Shown piece by piece: positions 1 to 7,649 of a stretch of DNA of 32,533 nucleotides. The notes under the pieces are model-generated. The model was given only the letters and a program-made list of their open reading frames with translations. It was not told where the DNA came from and ran no database searches. The DNA lies in NCBI GenBank assembly GCA_045587205.1, contig JAZNBV010000010.1, positions 1 through 32,533 of the forward strand. The letters run 5' to 3'. Position 1 is the first letter of the stretch, and each line of letters opens with the position of its first letter. The position numbers were made by a program, and so were the translations under genes. Source of the DNA: SIG78 sp045587205. Its GTDB lineage: Bacteria; Verrucomicrobiota; Lentisphaeria; Victivallales; Victivallaceae.

Positions 1-2
1 GC

Positions 3-128
3 GAGCGCCGGATCAGTGTTATAAATATTGTGCTGGATGCTCCGGTGGATAAAATCAATGCCATTGCCGGCAGATTGGGCAGACTTGATGGTGTAACAGC
101 CAAATCGGTTTGTTCAGAAAAGTTTTAA
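3..128 (+). CDS. TM1266-type iron-only hydrogenase system regulator, C-terminal part
   Basis: The window opens inside this gene; only the last 41 residues are present, read in the third frame to a TAA stop. The tail contains INAIAGRLGRLDGVTAKSV, which matches the end of the small ACT/NikR-C-like proteins of the TM1266 family (about 80 residues, with a GxLGxxxGVxxK pattern). That family is usually annotated as a putative regulator of the iron-only hydrogenase system and is commonly found beside hydE, hydF or hydG. The neighbouring downstream hydE fits this, so [FeFe]-hydrogenase maturation genes may continue upstream of the window. The family's molecular role is not firmly established. I see no terminator between this gene and hydE. 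Confidence 0.7.
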   Translation, partial: ERRISVINIVLDAPVDKINAIAGRLGRLDGVTAKSVCSEKF

Positions 129-147
129 TCATATATCCTGATGCTGA

Positions 148-285
148 AAACGCTCCGGCAACGGTGCCTTTGAAGCGGAAGCATACGCGATTAATACCGG
201 AAAATGGTGTTTTACCGTATTCGTTCCAAGTCAGGATGAATACGGTTTTTTTGTGGAGTTTTGCAAGTGGATTGCCGGAGTCTGA
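148..285 (+). other. Protein-like open frame without a start codon (possible gene remnant or frameshifted small ORF)
   Basis: Between the regulator and hydE, the first frame is open from just after TGA 145-147 to TGA 283-285. It reads like real protein, including FEAEAYAINTGKW and DEYGFFVEFCKWIAGV, with codon choice like the neighbouring genes. There is no ATG, and the only GTG (256) is very late. An ATG at 141 in another frame would join it only with a frameshift. Its end overlaps the hydE start. It may be a decayed gene, a small gene with a sequencing error, or chance. I do not recognise the family. Confidence 0.25.
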
Positions 286-1325
286 TCAATAAACTGGCTG
301 TTGAAAAGTCGCTGCGGCGCGATGAGTGGATCGCGCTGTGGAGTTCTTATTCTCCGGAAGACCGGACTTATGCTGCTGAACTGGCGCGCAATATTGCAAA
401 TAAATACTTCGGCAATAACATTTACATACGCGGCATAGTGGAATTTTCCAATTACTGCTCCAACGACTGTTTTTACTGCGGCATCCGCAAATCCAACAGC
501 AAAGTGCAGCGTTATACGCTTGATAATGAAGTTATTCTTGAGTGCTGTGCTCAAGGGTACAATAATAACATACGCACCTTTGTTTTGCAGAGTGGTGAGC
601 GTGCCGGATTTGATCTGGAACGGATCTGTGCTTTGATTGGCAGGATAAAAGAGCGTTTTCCGGAGAGTGCAGTAACTCTTTCATTGGGCGAGTTGAGTAA
701 AAATGAATACGCCTTGCTGCGTCAGGCGGGTTCTGACCGTTATCTTTTGCGGCACGAAAGCGCCAATGAAACGCATTACAGAAAAATGCATCCGCCTTAT
801 ATGAGCCTTGCCAATCGCAAAGAGTGTCTTTATACGCTCAAAGAGCTGGGTTATCAGGTCGGTTGCGGCATTATGACCGGTTCGCCGTTCCAGAGCAGTG
901 AAACGCTGGCAGATGATATGCTTTTTATGAAAGAGCTGCAGCCTGAAATGGTGGGTATAGGTCCTTTTATACCGCATAATGATACGCCCTTCGGTAAATA
1001 TCCCGGCGGTACAGTTGAAAAGACCCTTATGGCGTTGAGCCTGTGCCGGATAATGCTGGAAAATGTGCTGCTGCCGGCAACCACGGCGCTGGGAGCGTTG
1101 CAGAATGACGGCAGGGAACAGGGTATCCTGGCGGGCGCCAATGTGATAATGCCCAATCTGACTCCGGCAGATGTGCAGAAAAATTATCTGCTTTACAACA
1201 ATAAAAAACGCGCTGATGCTCTGCCGGTAAAAGAGATGGTGGAAGATTGGCAGAAAAGACTTTCAGCGATCGGATACAATATTTACACCGGGCGCGGAGA
1301 TTTTGGAGAAAATATATTATGTTGA
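267..1325 (+). CDS. hydE: HydE, radical SAM maturase of the [FeFe]-hydrogenase H-cluster (or a HydE-like paralogue)
   Basis: This 352-residue protein matches HydE along its whole length. HydE is a radical-SAM enzyme that processes the cysteine-bound Fe(CO)2CN synthon made by HydG on the way to the 2Fe subcluster of the H-cluster. The SAM-cluster motif CSNDCFYC (C64, C68, C71) follows an EFSN strand. TFVLQSGE, TLSLGE, DRYLLRHE, GIGPFIPH and PATTALG are typical HydE core motifs. The Cys residues that bind an optional second cluster near the C-terminus in some HydEs are absent; they are not conserved in the family. I chose GTG 267 because GGAG (255-258) lies 8 nt upstream; TTG 261 is too close to it. 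The end overlaps the next gene by 7 nt. HydG and HydF are not in the window. Confidence 0.88.
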   Translation: MDCRSLINKLAVEKSLRRDEWIALWSSYSPEDRTYAAELARNIANKYFGNNIYIRGIVEFSNYCSNDCFYCGIRKSNSKVQRYTLDNEVILECCAQGYNNNIRTFVLQSGERAGFDLERICALIGRIKERFPESAVTLSLGELSKNEYALLRQAGSDRYLLRHESANETHYRKMHPPYMSLANRKECLYTLKELGYQVGCGIMTGSPFQSSETLADDMLFMKELQPEMVGIGPFIPHNDTPFGKYPGGTVEKTLMALSLCRIMLENVLLPATTALGALQNDGREQGILAGANVIMPNLTPADVQKNYLLYNNKKRADALPVKEMVEDWQKRLSAIGYNIYTGRGDFGENILC

Positions 1326-2083
1326 AACTGGCATTTTACGGCAAGGGCGGTATCGGCAAATCCACGACCGTATGCAACACGGCGTTGGCACTGGCAGAAA
1401 AGGGCTGTAAAGTTCTGCAGGTGGGCTGTGACCCTAAAGCGGATTCAACATCGGCATTGCTGGGAGGCAGAAAGTGTGTGCCGGTATTGGAACTTATCCG
1501 GCAGTACAACGATGCTTTTGAGTGGCAGCAGATGGTCAATACAGGCGAAAAAGGCATCTTTTGTGTGGAAGCCGGCGGACCGGTTCCCGGTATGGGTTGT
1601 GCCGGACGCGGCATAATCAATGTGCTGGAAAAACTCGAAAGCAAAGGCGTTTACCGCGAACTCGGAGTGGATGTTGTATTGTACGATGTGCTGGGCGATG
1701 TAGTGTGCGGCGGTTTTGCTATGCCGATGCGCAACGGTTATGCAGATAAAGTTTTTGTGGTGACTTCCGGAGAAAATATGTCGATCTACGCTGCGGCAAA
1801 TATTGCTTCGGCACTGGAAAATTTCAAACAGCGTAACTATGCCGCGCTGGGAGGATTCATTCTCAACTGCCGCGGCGTGAAAGATGAAGTAAATAAAGTT
1901 CAGACTCTGGCGGAGGATTTTAACAGTTCCATTACCGGCATACTGCCGCGCAGCACTGTTGTGCAGGATGCCGAAGAACTGCATAAAGCCGTTTTAAGCG
2001 CATTTCCGGAGTCGGATATGGCAGAGTGTTACCGCACTCTGACGGATAATATATTGAAAAATTGCGGGGTTGAAAGGTGCTGA
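1319..2083 (+). CDS. Nitrogenase-like Fe protein, copy 1 (NifH/BchL family)
   Basis: This is a 254-residue ATP-dependent electron donor of the NifH family, expected to act as a homodimer that bridges one [4Fe-4S] cluster and passes electrons to a component-1 partner. It has the Walker A motif GKGGIGKST (residues 8-16), GCDPKADST (37-44), both cluster cysteines (C94 in GMGCAGRGII and C130 in VLGDVVCGGF) and the arginine after CAG that is ADP-ribosylated in true NifH. It is shorter than NifH (about 290), as is usual for nitrogenase-like groups. ATG 1319 has GGAG 10 nt upstream and overlaps hydE by 7 nt. The C-terminus ends in CGVERC, two extra cysteines not present in copy 2. Its likely partners are the next two genes. 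The substrate is unknown. Confidence 0.93.
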   Translation: MLKLAFYGKGGIGKSTTVCNTALALAEKGCKVLQVGCDPKADSTSALLGGRKCVPVLELIRQYNDAFEWQQMVNTGEKGIFCVEAGGPVPGMGCAGRGIINVLEKLESKGVYRELGVDVVLYDVLGDVVCGGFAMPMRNGYADKVFVVTSGENMSIYAAANIASALENFKQRNYAALGGFILNCRGVKDEVNKVQTLAEDFNSSITGILPRSTVVQDAEELHKAVLSAFPESDMAECYRTLTDNILKNCGVERC

Positions 2084-3411
2084 AAAATCTGCAAAAATCT
2101 GTAGATATAGAAAAATACGCTCTCCCGGTGAGCCGTGCAGAGTTTCCCCAGCCGTTTATTTCGGAGTTGGAGTTCAATGCACCCGCCCGCGGTATGTGGA
2201 ACATTGTTCATACCGGTATGCTGATACCCGAATCACACCAGATTTATGTTTGCGCGCAAGGCTGTCTGCGCGGTGTGATTCTGACCGCTGCTGAAATGAA
2301 TGCTATGGACCGGATGAGTTTTGTAGCTGTGCGCGAAAATGAACTGTTTGACGGTACAATGGAAAGCAGCATCATTGAAGGTGTAGGCAATATTCTTGAT
2401 GAAATGGAAAAACATCCCCGCGCTGTTCTGCTTTTTTTGAGCTGTGTACAGCTTTTTGCCGGCTGCGATACGGTGAATGTGTATGCTGAATTACGCCGGC
2501 GTTATCCGGATGTGGACTTTATAGAATGTCTTATGCACCCGACAATGCGCAAGAGTTCGCTGACTCCCGACCAGTTTATGCGTAAGCAGCTCTATGGAGC
2601 ATTGCCGGAAAATCAGCCGGCAGTGCCGCGTCAGATCGGAATTATCGGCAATGACCGCGTCACGGTACAGTCAAGTGAATTTATACAGGCGCTGCAAGCC
2701 AATCAATATACCATTTGCGACATAGCCGCGTGCAGAAGTTACGATGAATATCTGCAGATGGCAGAGAGCAGCTGTTTTATATCTTATTATCCGACCGCCC
2801 GTGCTGCCAATGAGTTTTTGAGTGCGCGTTTGAAGCGGGATTTTCTGCATCTGCCGTTGAGTTACAATTTTGAAGAAATTATGGGAAATTACCGTTCTTT
2901 GAGTGAAAAATTGAATATAGAGTTTGATTTTTCGCCGACCGTTGAGGCGGCACAGGCGGCGCTGAAACACGCACGGAAAAAAATCGGCAATATGCCCGTT
3001 GTTATAGATTATACTGCCACTTTGCGGAATCTTTCGCTGGCAAGATTGCTGCTGGATAACGGATTCAATGTGCAACGGGTATATACAGATGTGATAATCG
3101 GCGAAGAAAAAGAGGATTTTTATTATCTGCAAAAGCATTATAAGGATTTGATGCTTTATCCTACTTTGCATCCGGCAATGCGTTTTGCTGTTTCCAGACC
3201 CGGCAGCGGCGATGAATATCTTGCCATCGGGCAGAAAGCTGCGTGCTATACCGGAACCCGGCATCTGGTGAATATAGTTTCCGGTGGCGGCTGGTATGGT
3301 TTTGACGGTATCAAACAGTTGTGCATTGCTATGGAACGGGCTGCTGAAGAAATCGCAGATACTGAACAATTGATCCAAATGAAGGGCTGGGGGTGCGAAA
3401 GTTGTTTATGA
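2077..3411 (+). CDS. Nitrogenase component-1-like protein D1 (NifD-like)
   Basis: This 444-residue protein belongs to the oxidoreductase/nitrogenase component 1 superfamily and probably pairs with K1 and receives electrons from H1. Cysteines lie where P-cluster-type ligands are expected: C59 and C63 in VCAQGCLRG, and C123 and C130 in LSCVQLFAGCD, which corresponds to the CPxGLIGDD region of NifD. The two FeMo-cofactor ligands seem absent: the NifD Cys275 region reads SYYPTARAANEF, and the His442 region reads GGGWYGFDGI. A canonical MoFe cofactor is therefore unlikely. The protein ends in GWGCESCL, a terminal CxxC (C440, C443). The start is GTG 2077, with GGGG 7 nt upstream and a 7-nt overlap with H1. 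It resembles the functionally unassigned component-1 proteins of anaerobes rather than NifD. Confidence 0.85.
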   Translation: MLKNLQKSVDIEKYALPVSRAEFPQPFISELEFNAPARGMWNIVHTGMLIPESHQIYVCAQGCLRGVILTAAEMNAMDRMSFVAVRENELFDGTMESSIIEGVGNILDEMEKHPRAVLLFLSCVQLFAGCDTVNVYAELRRRYPDVDFIECLMHPTMRKSSLTPDQFMRKQLYGALPENQPAVPRQIGIIGNDRVTVQSSEFIQALQANQYTICDIAACRSYDEYLQMAESSCFISYYPTARAANEFLSARLKRDFLHLPLSYNFEEIMGNYRSLSEKLNIEFDFSPTVEAAQAALKHARKKIGNMPVVIDYTATLRNLSLARLLLDNGFNVQRVYTDVIIGEEKEDFYYLQKHYKDLMLYPTLHPAMRFAVSRPGSGDEYLAIGQKAACYTGTRHLVNIVSGGGWYGFDGIKQLCIAMERAAEEIADTEQLIQMKGWGCESCL

Positions 3412-4568
3412 AGGTACTTTATTCCAAAAGTATATCCTGTTATGCCTCTGATACAGCCGGAGTTTGTTCGGCGCTGTTTGAGCTTGGCGGTATGACAATT
3501 GTACACGATGCCTCCGGATGCAATTCAACCTATGCCACGCACGATGAGCCGCGCTGGTTCGGCAGTAACAGTATGACCTACATATCGGCGCTGACTGAAA
3601 ATGACGTGGTTCTGGGCAATGACCGGAAACTTATAGAAGATACGGTGCGTGCGGCAAAAGAGTTGCACCCCGAGTTCATAGCATTGTGCAATTCGCCCAT
3701 ACCTCTGATGGTCGGCTGCGATATGCAAGCCATTGCCGCTGCTGTAGAAAGTGAACTTGATATACCTTGTTTTGCAGTGCCTGCCAATGGTATGAAACAC
3801 TATTGGCAAGGCGCGGCAATTGCGTGGAAAATGCTTGCTGAACGCATACTGCCGCCTGAAACGGGTAATAAGGTTGAACGCGGAATAAATGTGCTTGGGG
3901 CTACGCCGCTGGATTTTTCGTTGAACGGCAATGTGGAAGCAATCGTGGATTTTCTCCGGCAGCGCGAATTTGCGGTGCAGTCGGTCTGGGCAATGGATAA
4001 TACGCTGGAGAATTTGAAAAAAGCGGTTAACGCACAACTCAATCTGGTAATATCCAACAGCGGCCTGCCGCTGGCGGAGTATATGTTGGAAAAGTATTCC
4101 ATACCCTTTGTCTGCGGGGTTCCGCTGGGTATAAAGGGTTCTGCTGCATTGGCGGAAAAGCTGGAAGAAACACTGGTAAGTAAAGAGAACTCTTTCTGGT
4201 GTGCAGAACGCAGGTATGACAGCTCTGCAGAGTGTGTCATTGCCAGCGAGGCGGTTTTTGCCGGAAGTCTGGCACAGACGCTGCAGCTGGAAAAAAATCT
4301 CTCCTGCTGTGTGGCAGATCCATTATCCGGCAATAGACAACTTTTGAGTTCCGGCGATGTGCAGTTAGCTGGCGAAAAGGAGTTGAAAAACTTTTTTGCC
4401 GGTAAATCAACAGTGATTGCCGACAATATGTACAACCCCATAATCAGCAGCGGGAGTATTGTTATGAATATACCGCACGAAGCGTTTTCCGGGCGCTGTT
4501 ACCATAAGGCGCGGTTGAATCTTGTAAACCGGCAAATCGATTGGGAGAAATATTTATGCAGAAAATAG
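3408..4568 (+). CDS. Nitrogenase component-1-like protein K1 (NifK-like)
   Basis: This 386-residue component-1 protein is probably the partner of D1. The segment HDASGCNSTYATHDEPRWF aligns with the NifK segment around its first P-cluster Cys (GSQGCVAYFRTYF), giving C38. IALCNSPIPLMVGCD gives C94 and C104 at the second NifK cluster position. C11 and C20 are further N-terminal cysteines. It is much shorter than NifK (about 510), which is typical of nitrogenase-like groups. I chose ATG 3408, a 4-nt ATGA overlap with D1, over GTG 3393 because the resulting N-terminus aligns with K2. The end overlaps the next Fe-protein gene by 13 nt. Which cofactor or substrate it binds cannot be seen from the sequence. 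Confidence 0.85.
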   Translation: MKVLYSKSISCYASDTAGVCSALFELGGMTIVHDASGCNSTYATHDEPRWFGSNSMTYISALTENDVVLGNDRKLIEDTVRAAKELHPEFIALCNSPIPLMVGCDMQAIAAAVESELDIPCFAVPANGMKHYWQGAAIAWKMLAERILPPETGNKVERGINVLGATPLDFSLNGNVEAIVDFLRQREFAVQSVWAMDNTLENLKKAVNAQLNLVISNSGLPLAEYMLEKYSIPFVCGVPLGIKGSAALAEKLEETLVSKENSFWCAERRYDSSAECVIASEAVFAGSLAQTLQLEKNLSCCVADPLSGNRQLLSSGDVQLAGEKELKNFFAGKSTVIADNMYNPIISSGSIVMNIPHEAFSGRCYHKARLNLVNRQIDWEKYLCRK

Positions 4569-5323
4569 CAATATACGGCAAAGGCGGTATCGGCAAATCC
4601 ACCGTTACAAGCAATCTTGCGGCGGCAATGGCAACGCTGGGAAAAAAGGTCATCCAGATCGGATGTGACCCCAAAGCGGATTCCACGGTGAATCTTCTGA
4701 ACGGTGAATATCTGCTGCCGGTGATGAATTTTATTCGTGAAAATGACCGCGAGCCGGAGAGTATTGAAGAGATCAGCAAAATCGGTTTCGGCAATATATT
4801 GTGTATTGAAACCGGCGGTCCCACGCCCGGACTCGGCTGTGCGGGCAGGGGGATAATCACCACATTCGGCTTGCTGGAAGATCTGGAACTTTTTGAAAAA
4901 TATCAGCCCGATGTGGTACTCTACGATGTGCTGGGAGATGTGGTTTGCGGCGGATTTGCCGCACCGATCCGCGAAGGATATGCCTCTAAAGTATTGATCG
5001 TAACTTCCGGCGAAAAAATGGCGCTGTATGCTGCAAACAACATCAACAGCGCAGTCAAAAACTTTGCCGACCGCAACTACGCTGCTGTACGCGGGGTAAT
5101 TATGAACCGCCGCAGTGTGGAAAATGAGGAAGAAAAAGTCCGGGCATTTGCCGAAAAAAATAATCTGGAGATTGTAGCAGATATCCCGCGCAGCAATGAT
5201 ATAATCTACTGGGAAGACCGTGGAAAAACGGTTGTGGAAGGCAATCGCGATCTGCCGGTAAGCAGAGAGTTTTTGAGATTGGCTGAAATGCTGCTCAATG
5301 AAGATTCCGGAGAAGATGAGTAA
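4556..5323 (+). CDS. Nitrogenase-like Fe protein, copy 2 (NifH/BchL family)
   Basis: This is a second, divergent NifH-family protein of 255 residues. It keeps GKGGIGKST (8-16), GCDPKADST, C95 in GLGCAGRGII and C131 in VLGDVVCGGF, so it should be a functional ATPase and Fe-S electron donor. By eye it is roughly half identical to copy 1, which points to an old duplication or separate recruitment. It is acidic at the C-terminus (NEDSGEDE) and lacks the copy-1 terminal cysteines. ATG 4556 has a clear GGGAG 8 nt upstream, inside the end of K1. Its stop overlaps the start of D2 (TAATG). The likely partners are D2 and K2, but cross-feeding of the first pair is possible. Confidence 0.93.
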   Translation: MQKIAIYGKGGIGKSTVTSNLAAAMATLGKKVIQIGCDPKADSTVNLLNGEYLLPVMNFIRENDREPESIEEISKIGFGNILCIETGGPTPGLGCAGRGIITTFGLLEDLELFEKYQPDVVLYDVLGDVVCGGFAAPIREGYASKVLIVTSGEKMALYAANNINSAVKNFADRNYAAVRGVIMNRRSVENEEEKVRAFAEKNNLEIVADIPRSNDIIYWEDRGKTVVEGNRDLPVSREFLRLAEMLLNEDSGEDE

Positions 5324-6606
5324 TGAGTGAAGCATATTTTATAACCGCTTGCGAGCTTGCTGCGCGGGGCAAAGATAATATACCAGACGAGTTGCAGAGC
5401 AGTAAAAATCTGATTTACAGTTCTCCGGCAACACTGGCATTCAATTCCCCCGGCGCGCAGGGATTCGGGGTCAAGCGCGCGGGGCTGGCGGTGCCGGAAT
5501 CGGTAATGCTGCTGGTGTCGCCGGGGTGCTGCGGCAGAAATACCGCCGCATTGGGGCGCGACCGCAGGTATGCCGACCGCTTCTACTACCTGCTGCAGGA
5601 TGATACTGACATTGTCACCGGGCGGCATTTGAGCCGCATTCCCGAAGCGGTCAAAGCCATTTGCGATATGCGCGAAAACAAACCCAGCGCCGTGATGATC
5701 TGCATAACCTGCGTTGATGCATTGCTGGGTACAGATATGGATCGGGTCTGCCGGAAGTGTTCGGAGGCTGCCGGAGTACCGGTAATTCCCTGCTATATGT
5801 ATGCTTTGACGCGCGAAGGTCGCCTGCCGCCGATGGCATCGGTGCGCCGTTCAGTGTACAGCCTGCTGGAAAAGCGCGAGCGTAAAAGCAATGCCGCAAA
5901 CATTATGGGGTATTTTTCTGCTTTGAATGACAATTGCGAACTTTATAAACTTTTGAGTCAGGCGGGGATCAAAAACATCCGCGAGATAGCGCGCTGTAAA
6001 AGTTTTGCTGAATATCAGGCAATGGCGGAAGCCAACTTTAATCTGGTGCTCAATCCGGAAGCGCGTTTTGCCGCACAGGATTTGAGTGAGCGCCTGGCCA
6101 TACCCTATATAGAGCTGACCGATCTGCACCGGGTGGAAAAGATTCACTGCCAGTATCAGGCGCTGGCGCAGGCGCTGAATACAAAATTCAATGATGAAGG
6201 TTTTATGGAAAACACGCTCCGGAAAATCACCGCTTTCAAAAATAAATACGGCAGTTTGAAGTTTGCGGTGGGCGAATGGCTCAATGCGGACAGTTTTGAA
6301 TTGGCACTTTCGCTGCTGGAAATGGGGTTTGAAGTTCCTGAAATATATGGCACTATTGGCGAAAGAAACTTTGTTTATCTTAAAAAAATAGCCGCAGTTT
6401 CTCCTGAAACGCGCATTTACTCCAATCTTTCGCCGACGATGCTGCATTACAACGGTGCGGACAGCGCTGTGGAGTTTTCCATCGGTCAGGATGCTATGTA
6501 TTACCACCCCGGCAAACCGGGAGTAAAGTGGAACGGCGAGATACGGCAGTTCGGTTATCAGGCGGTCGATGATCTGCTGGAAAGTATCAGTGAGGTGCTC
6601 AAATGA
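5323..6606 (+). CDS. Nitrogenase component-1-like protein D2 (NifD-like)
   Basis: This 427-residue component-1 protein heads the second catalytic pair. Putative cluster cysteines are C69/C70 in VSPGCCGRNT and C127/C130 in ICITCVDALLGTD, the latter clearly matching the CPxGLIGDD element of NifD. The FeMo-cofactor positions are not conserved: the Cys275 region reads NLVLNPEARFAAQDL, and the His442 region reads EIRQFGYQAVDDL, with Phe in place of His. It has a different N-terminus from D1 and lacks the D1 terminal CxxC. ATG 5323 overlaps the H2 stop by 1 nt, and the end overlaps K2 by 4 nt, so H2, D2 and K2 should be made together. Confidence 0.85.
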   Translation: MSEAYFITACELAARGKDNIPDELQSSKNLIYSSPATLAFNSPGAQGFGVKRAGLAVPESVMLLVSPGCCGRNTAALGRDRRYADRFYYLLQDDTDIVTGRHLSRIPEAVKAICDMRENKPSAVMICITCVDALLGTDMDRVCRKCSEAAGVPVIPCYMYALTREGRLPPMASVRRSVYSLLEKRERKSNAANIMGYFSALNDNCELYKLLSQAGIKNIREIARCKSFAEYQAMAEANFNLVLNPEARFAAQDLSERLAIPYIELTDLHRVEKIHCQYQALAQALNTKFNDEGFMENTLRKITAFKNKYGSLKFAVGEWLNADSFELALSLLEMGFEVPEIYGTIGERNFVYLKKIAAVSPETRIYSNLSPTMLHYNGADSAVEFSIGQDAMYYHPGKPGVKWNGEIRQFGYQAVDDLLESISEVLK

Positions 6607-7649
6607 AAAATCTGCTGCGTTATTTATCACCGTTTGCCCCTGATCTGGCGGGTGCGGTTTCGGTGCTTTTTGATCTGGATGGATTGATTGTTATCTGCGA
6701 TGCCGGCGGTTGTACCGGCAACATCTGCGGATTTGATGAGCCGCGCTGGTTTACGCACAAAAGCGCACTTTTCAGTGCCGGGTTGCGCGATATGGATGCC
6801 ATATTGGGCCGCGACCGGGAACTGGCGGATAAATTGATCGATGCCGCGCAAACCGGTAAACGCAATTTTCTGGCAATGATCGGTTCGCCGGTGCCGGCGG
6901 TGATCGCTACGGATTTCCGGGCGCTGAAGTCGATGTGCCGCAAAGAATTGTCAATGCCGGTTATGGCTGTGGAAGCAAGCGGTACAGAGTATTACGAAAC
7001 AGGTGCTTCGCTGGCATATATGGAGTTATTTAAAACGCTGGCGCGAGAACAATACGCGCCCATTCCGGGGACAATCGGAGTGCTGGGCGTTACGCCGCTT
7101 GATTACAGTACCTTGGCAAGTGAAGAACTTTTACGGAAGCATCTGGCGGATTGCAGCAACTTGCGTATATATGGAACCAATACTACCGTGGAGACGGTCA
7201 AACGCGCTGCAGAAACGGAAAAAAATCTGGTGGTTTCGCCCGCCGGATTGAAAGCTGCGCAATATTTGCAGCGGACTTTCAATACCCCTTATGAAATAGC
7301 TGTTCCGGGTATTTATGACCACCTTGAATTGGATAAATATGACCTCAATAATTGTAAAATACTGGTTGTGCATCAGGCTTTTGCCGCTGAAGCGGTGAAA
7401 AATCATATCCATAATCGATTCAGTGGCGTTGAAGTTGAAACAGGATCTTTTTTCAACCGTTTTTCTGACTGTGCAGATTTCAAGTTCGGCAGCGAAGGCG
7501 ATCTGCGTGAATGTGTGAAAAATAATCACTTCGATTTTATCATTGCCGATAACGCTTTTGCGCGGGTGGTAAAAGATATTTACCGCGGAAAATGGATCGA
7601 TTTTATGCATTTTGCAGTTTCCGGCAGATTGCTTGAAGGTGATGTATGA
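6603..7649 (+). CDS. Nitrogenase component-1-like protein K2 (NifK-like, short)
   Basis: At 348 residues this is the shortest of the four component-1 proteins. The N-terminal segment VICDAGGCTGNICGFDEPRWF carries C32, C37 and C42; C37 corresponds to the first NifK cluster cysteine. The second cluster position reads AMIGSPVPAVIATDF and has lost its cysteine (K1 keeps ALCNSP), so the metal site of pair 2 probably differs from pair 1. ATG 6603 is in an ATGA overlap with D2 and follows GAGG. The stop overlaps the hypF start by 4 nt, which couples nitrogenase-like and hydrogenase-maturation translation. Confidence 0.84.
   Translation: MKNLLRYLSPFAPDLAGAVSVLFDLDGLIVICDAGGCTGNICGFDEPRWFTHKSALFSAGLRDMDAILGRDRELADKLIDAAQTGKRNFLAMIGSPVPAVIATDFRALKSMCRKELSMPVMAVEASGTEYYETGASLAYMELFKTLAREQYAPIPGTIGVLGVTPLDYSTLASEELLRKHLADCSNLRIYGTNTTVETVKRAAETEKNLVVSPAGLKAAQYLQRTFNTPYEIAVPGIYDHLELDKYDLNNCKILVVHQAFAAEAVKNHIHNRFSGVEVETGSFFNRFSDCADFKFGSEGDLRECVKNNHFDFIIADNAFARVVKDIYRGKWIDFMHFAVSGRLLEGDV

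Noticed and set aside
4499..5335. Minus-strand open frames over the second Fe-protein gene and over D2 (5851-6630)
   Set aside because: They mirror conserved NifH/NifD-like coding sequence, with no independent ribosome site or family signal.
1319..7649. A canonical nitrogen-fixation (nif) operon
   Set aside because: NifH motifs are present, but the D proteins lack both FeMo-cofactor ligands, the K proteins are far shorter than NifK, and there is no nifB, nifE or nifN in the window.
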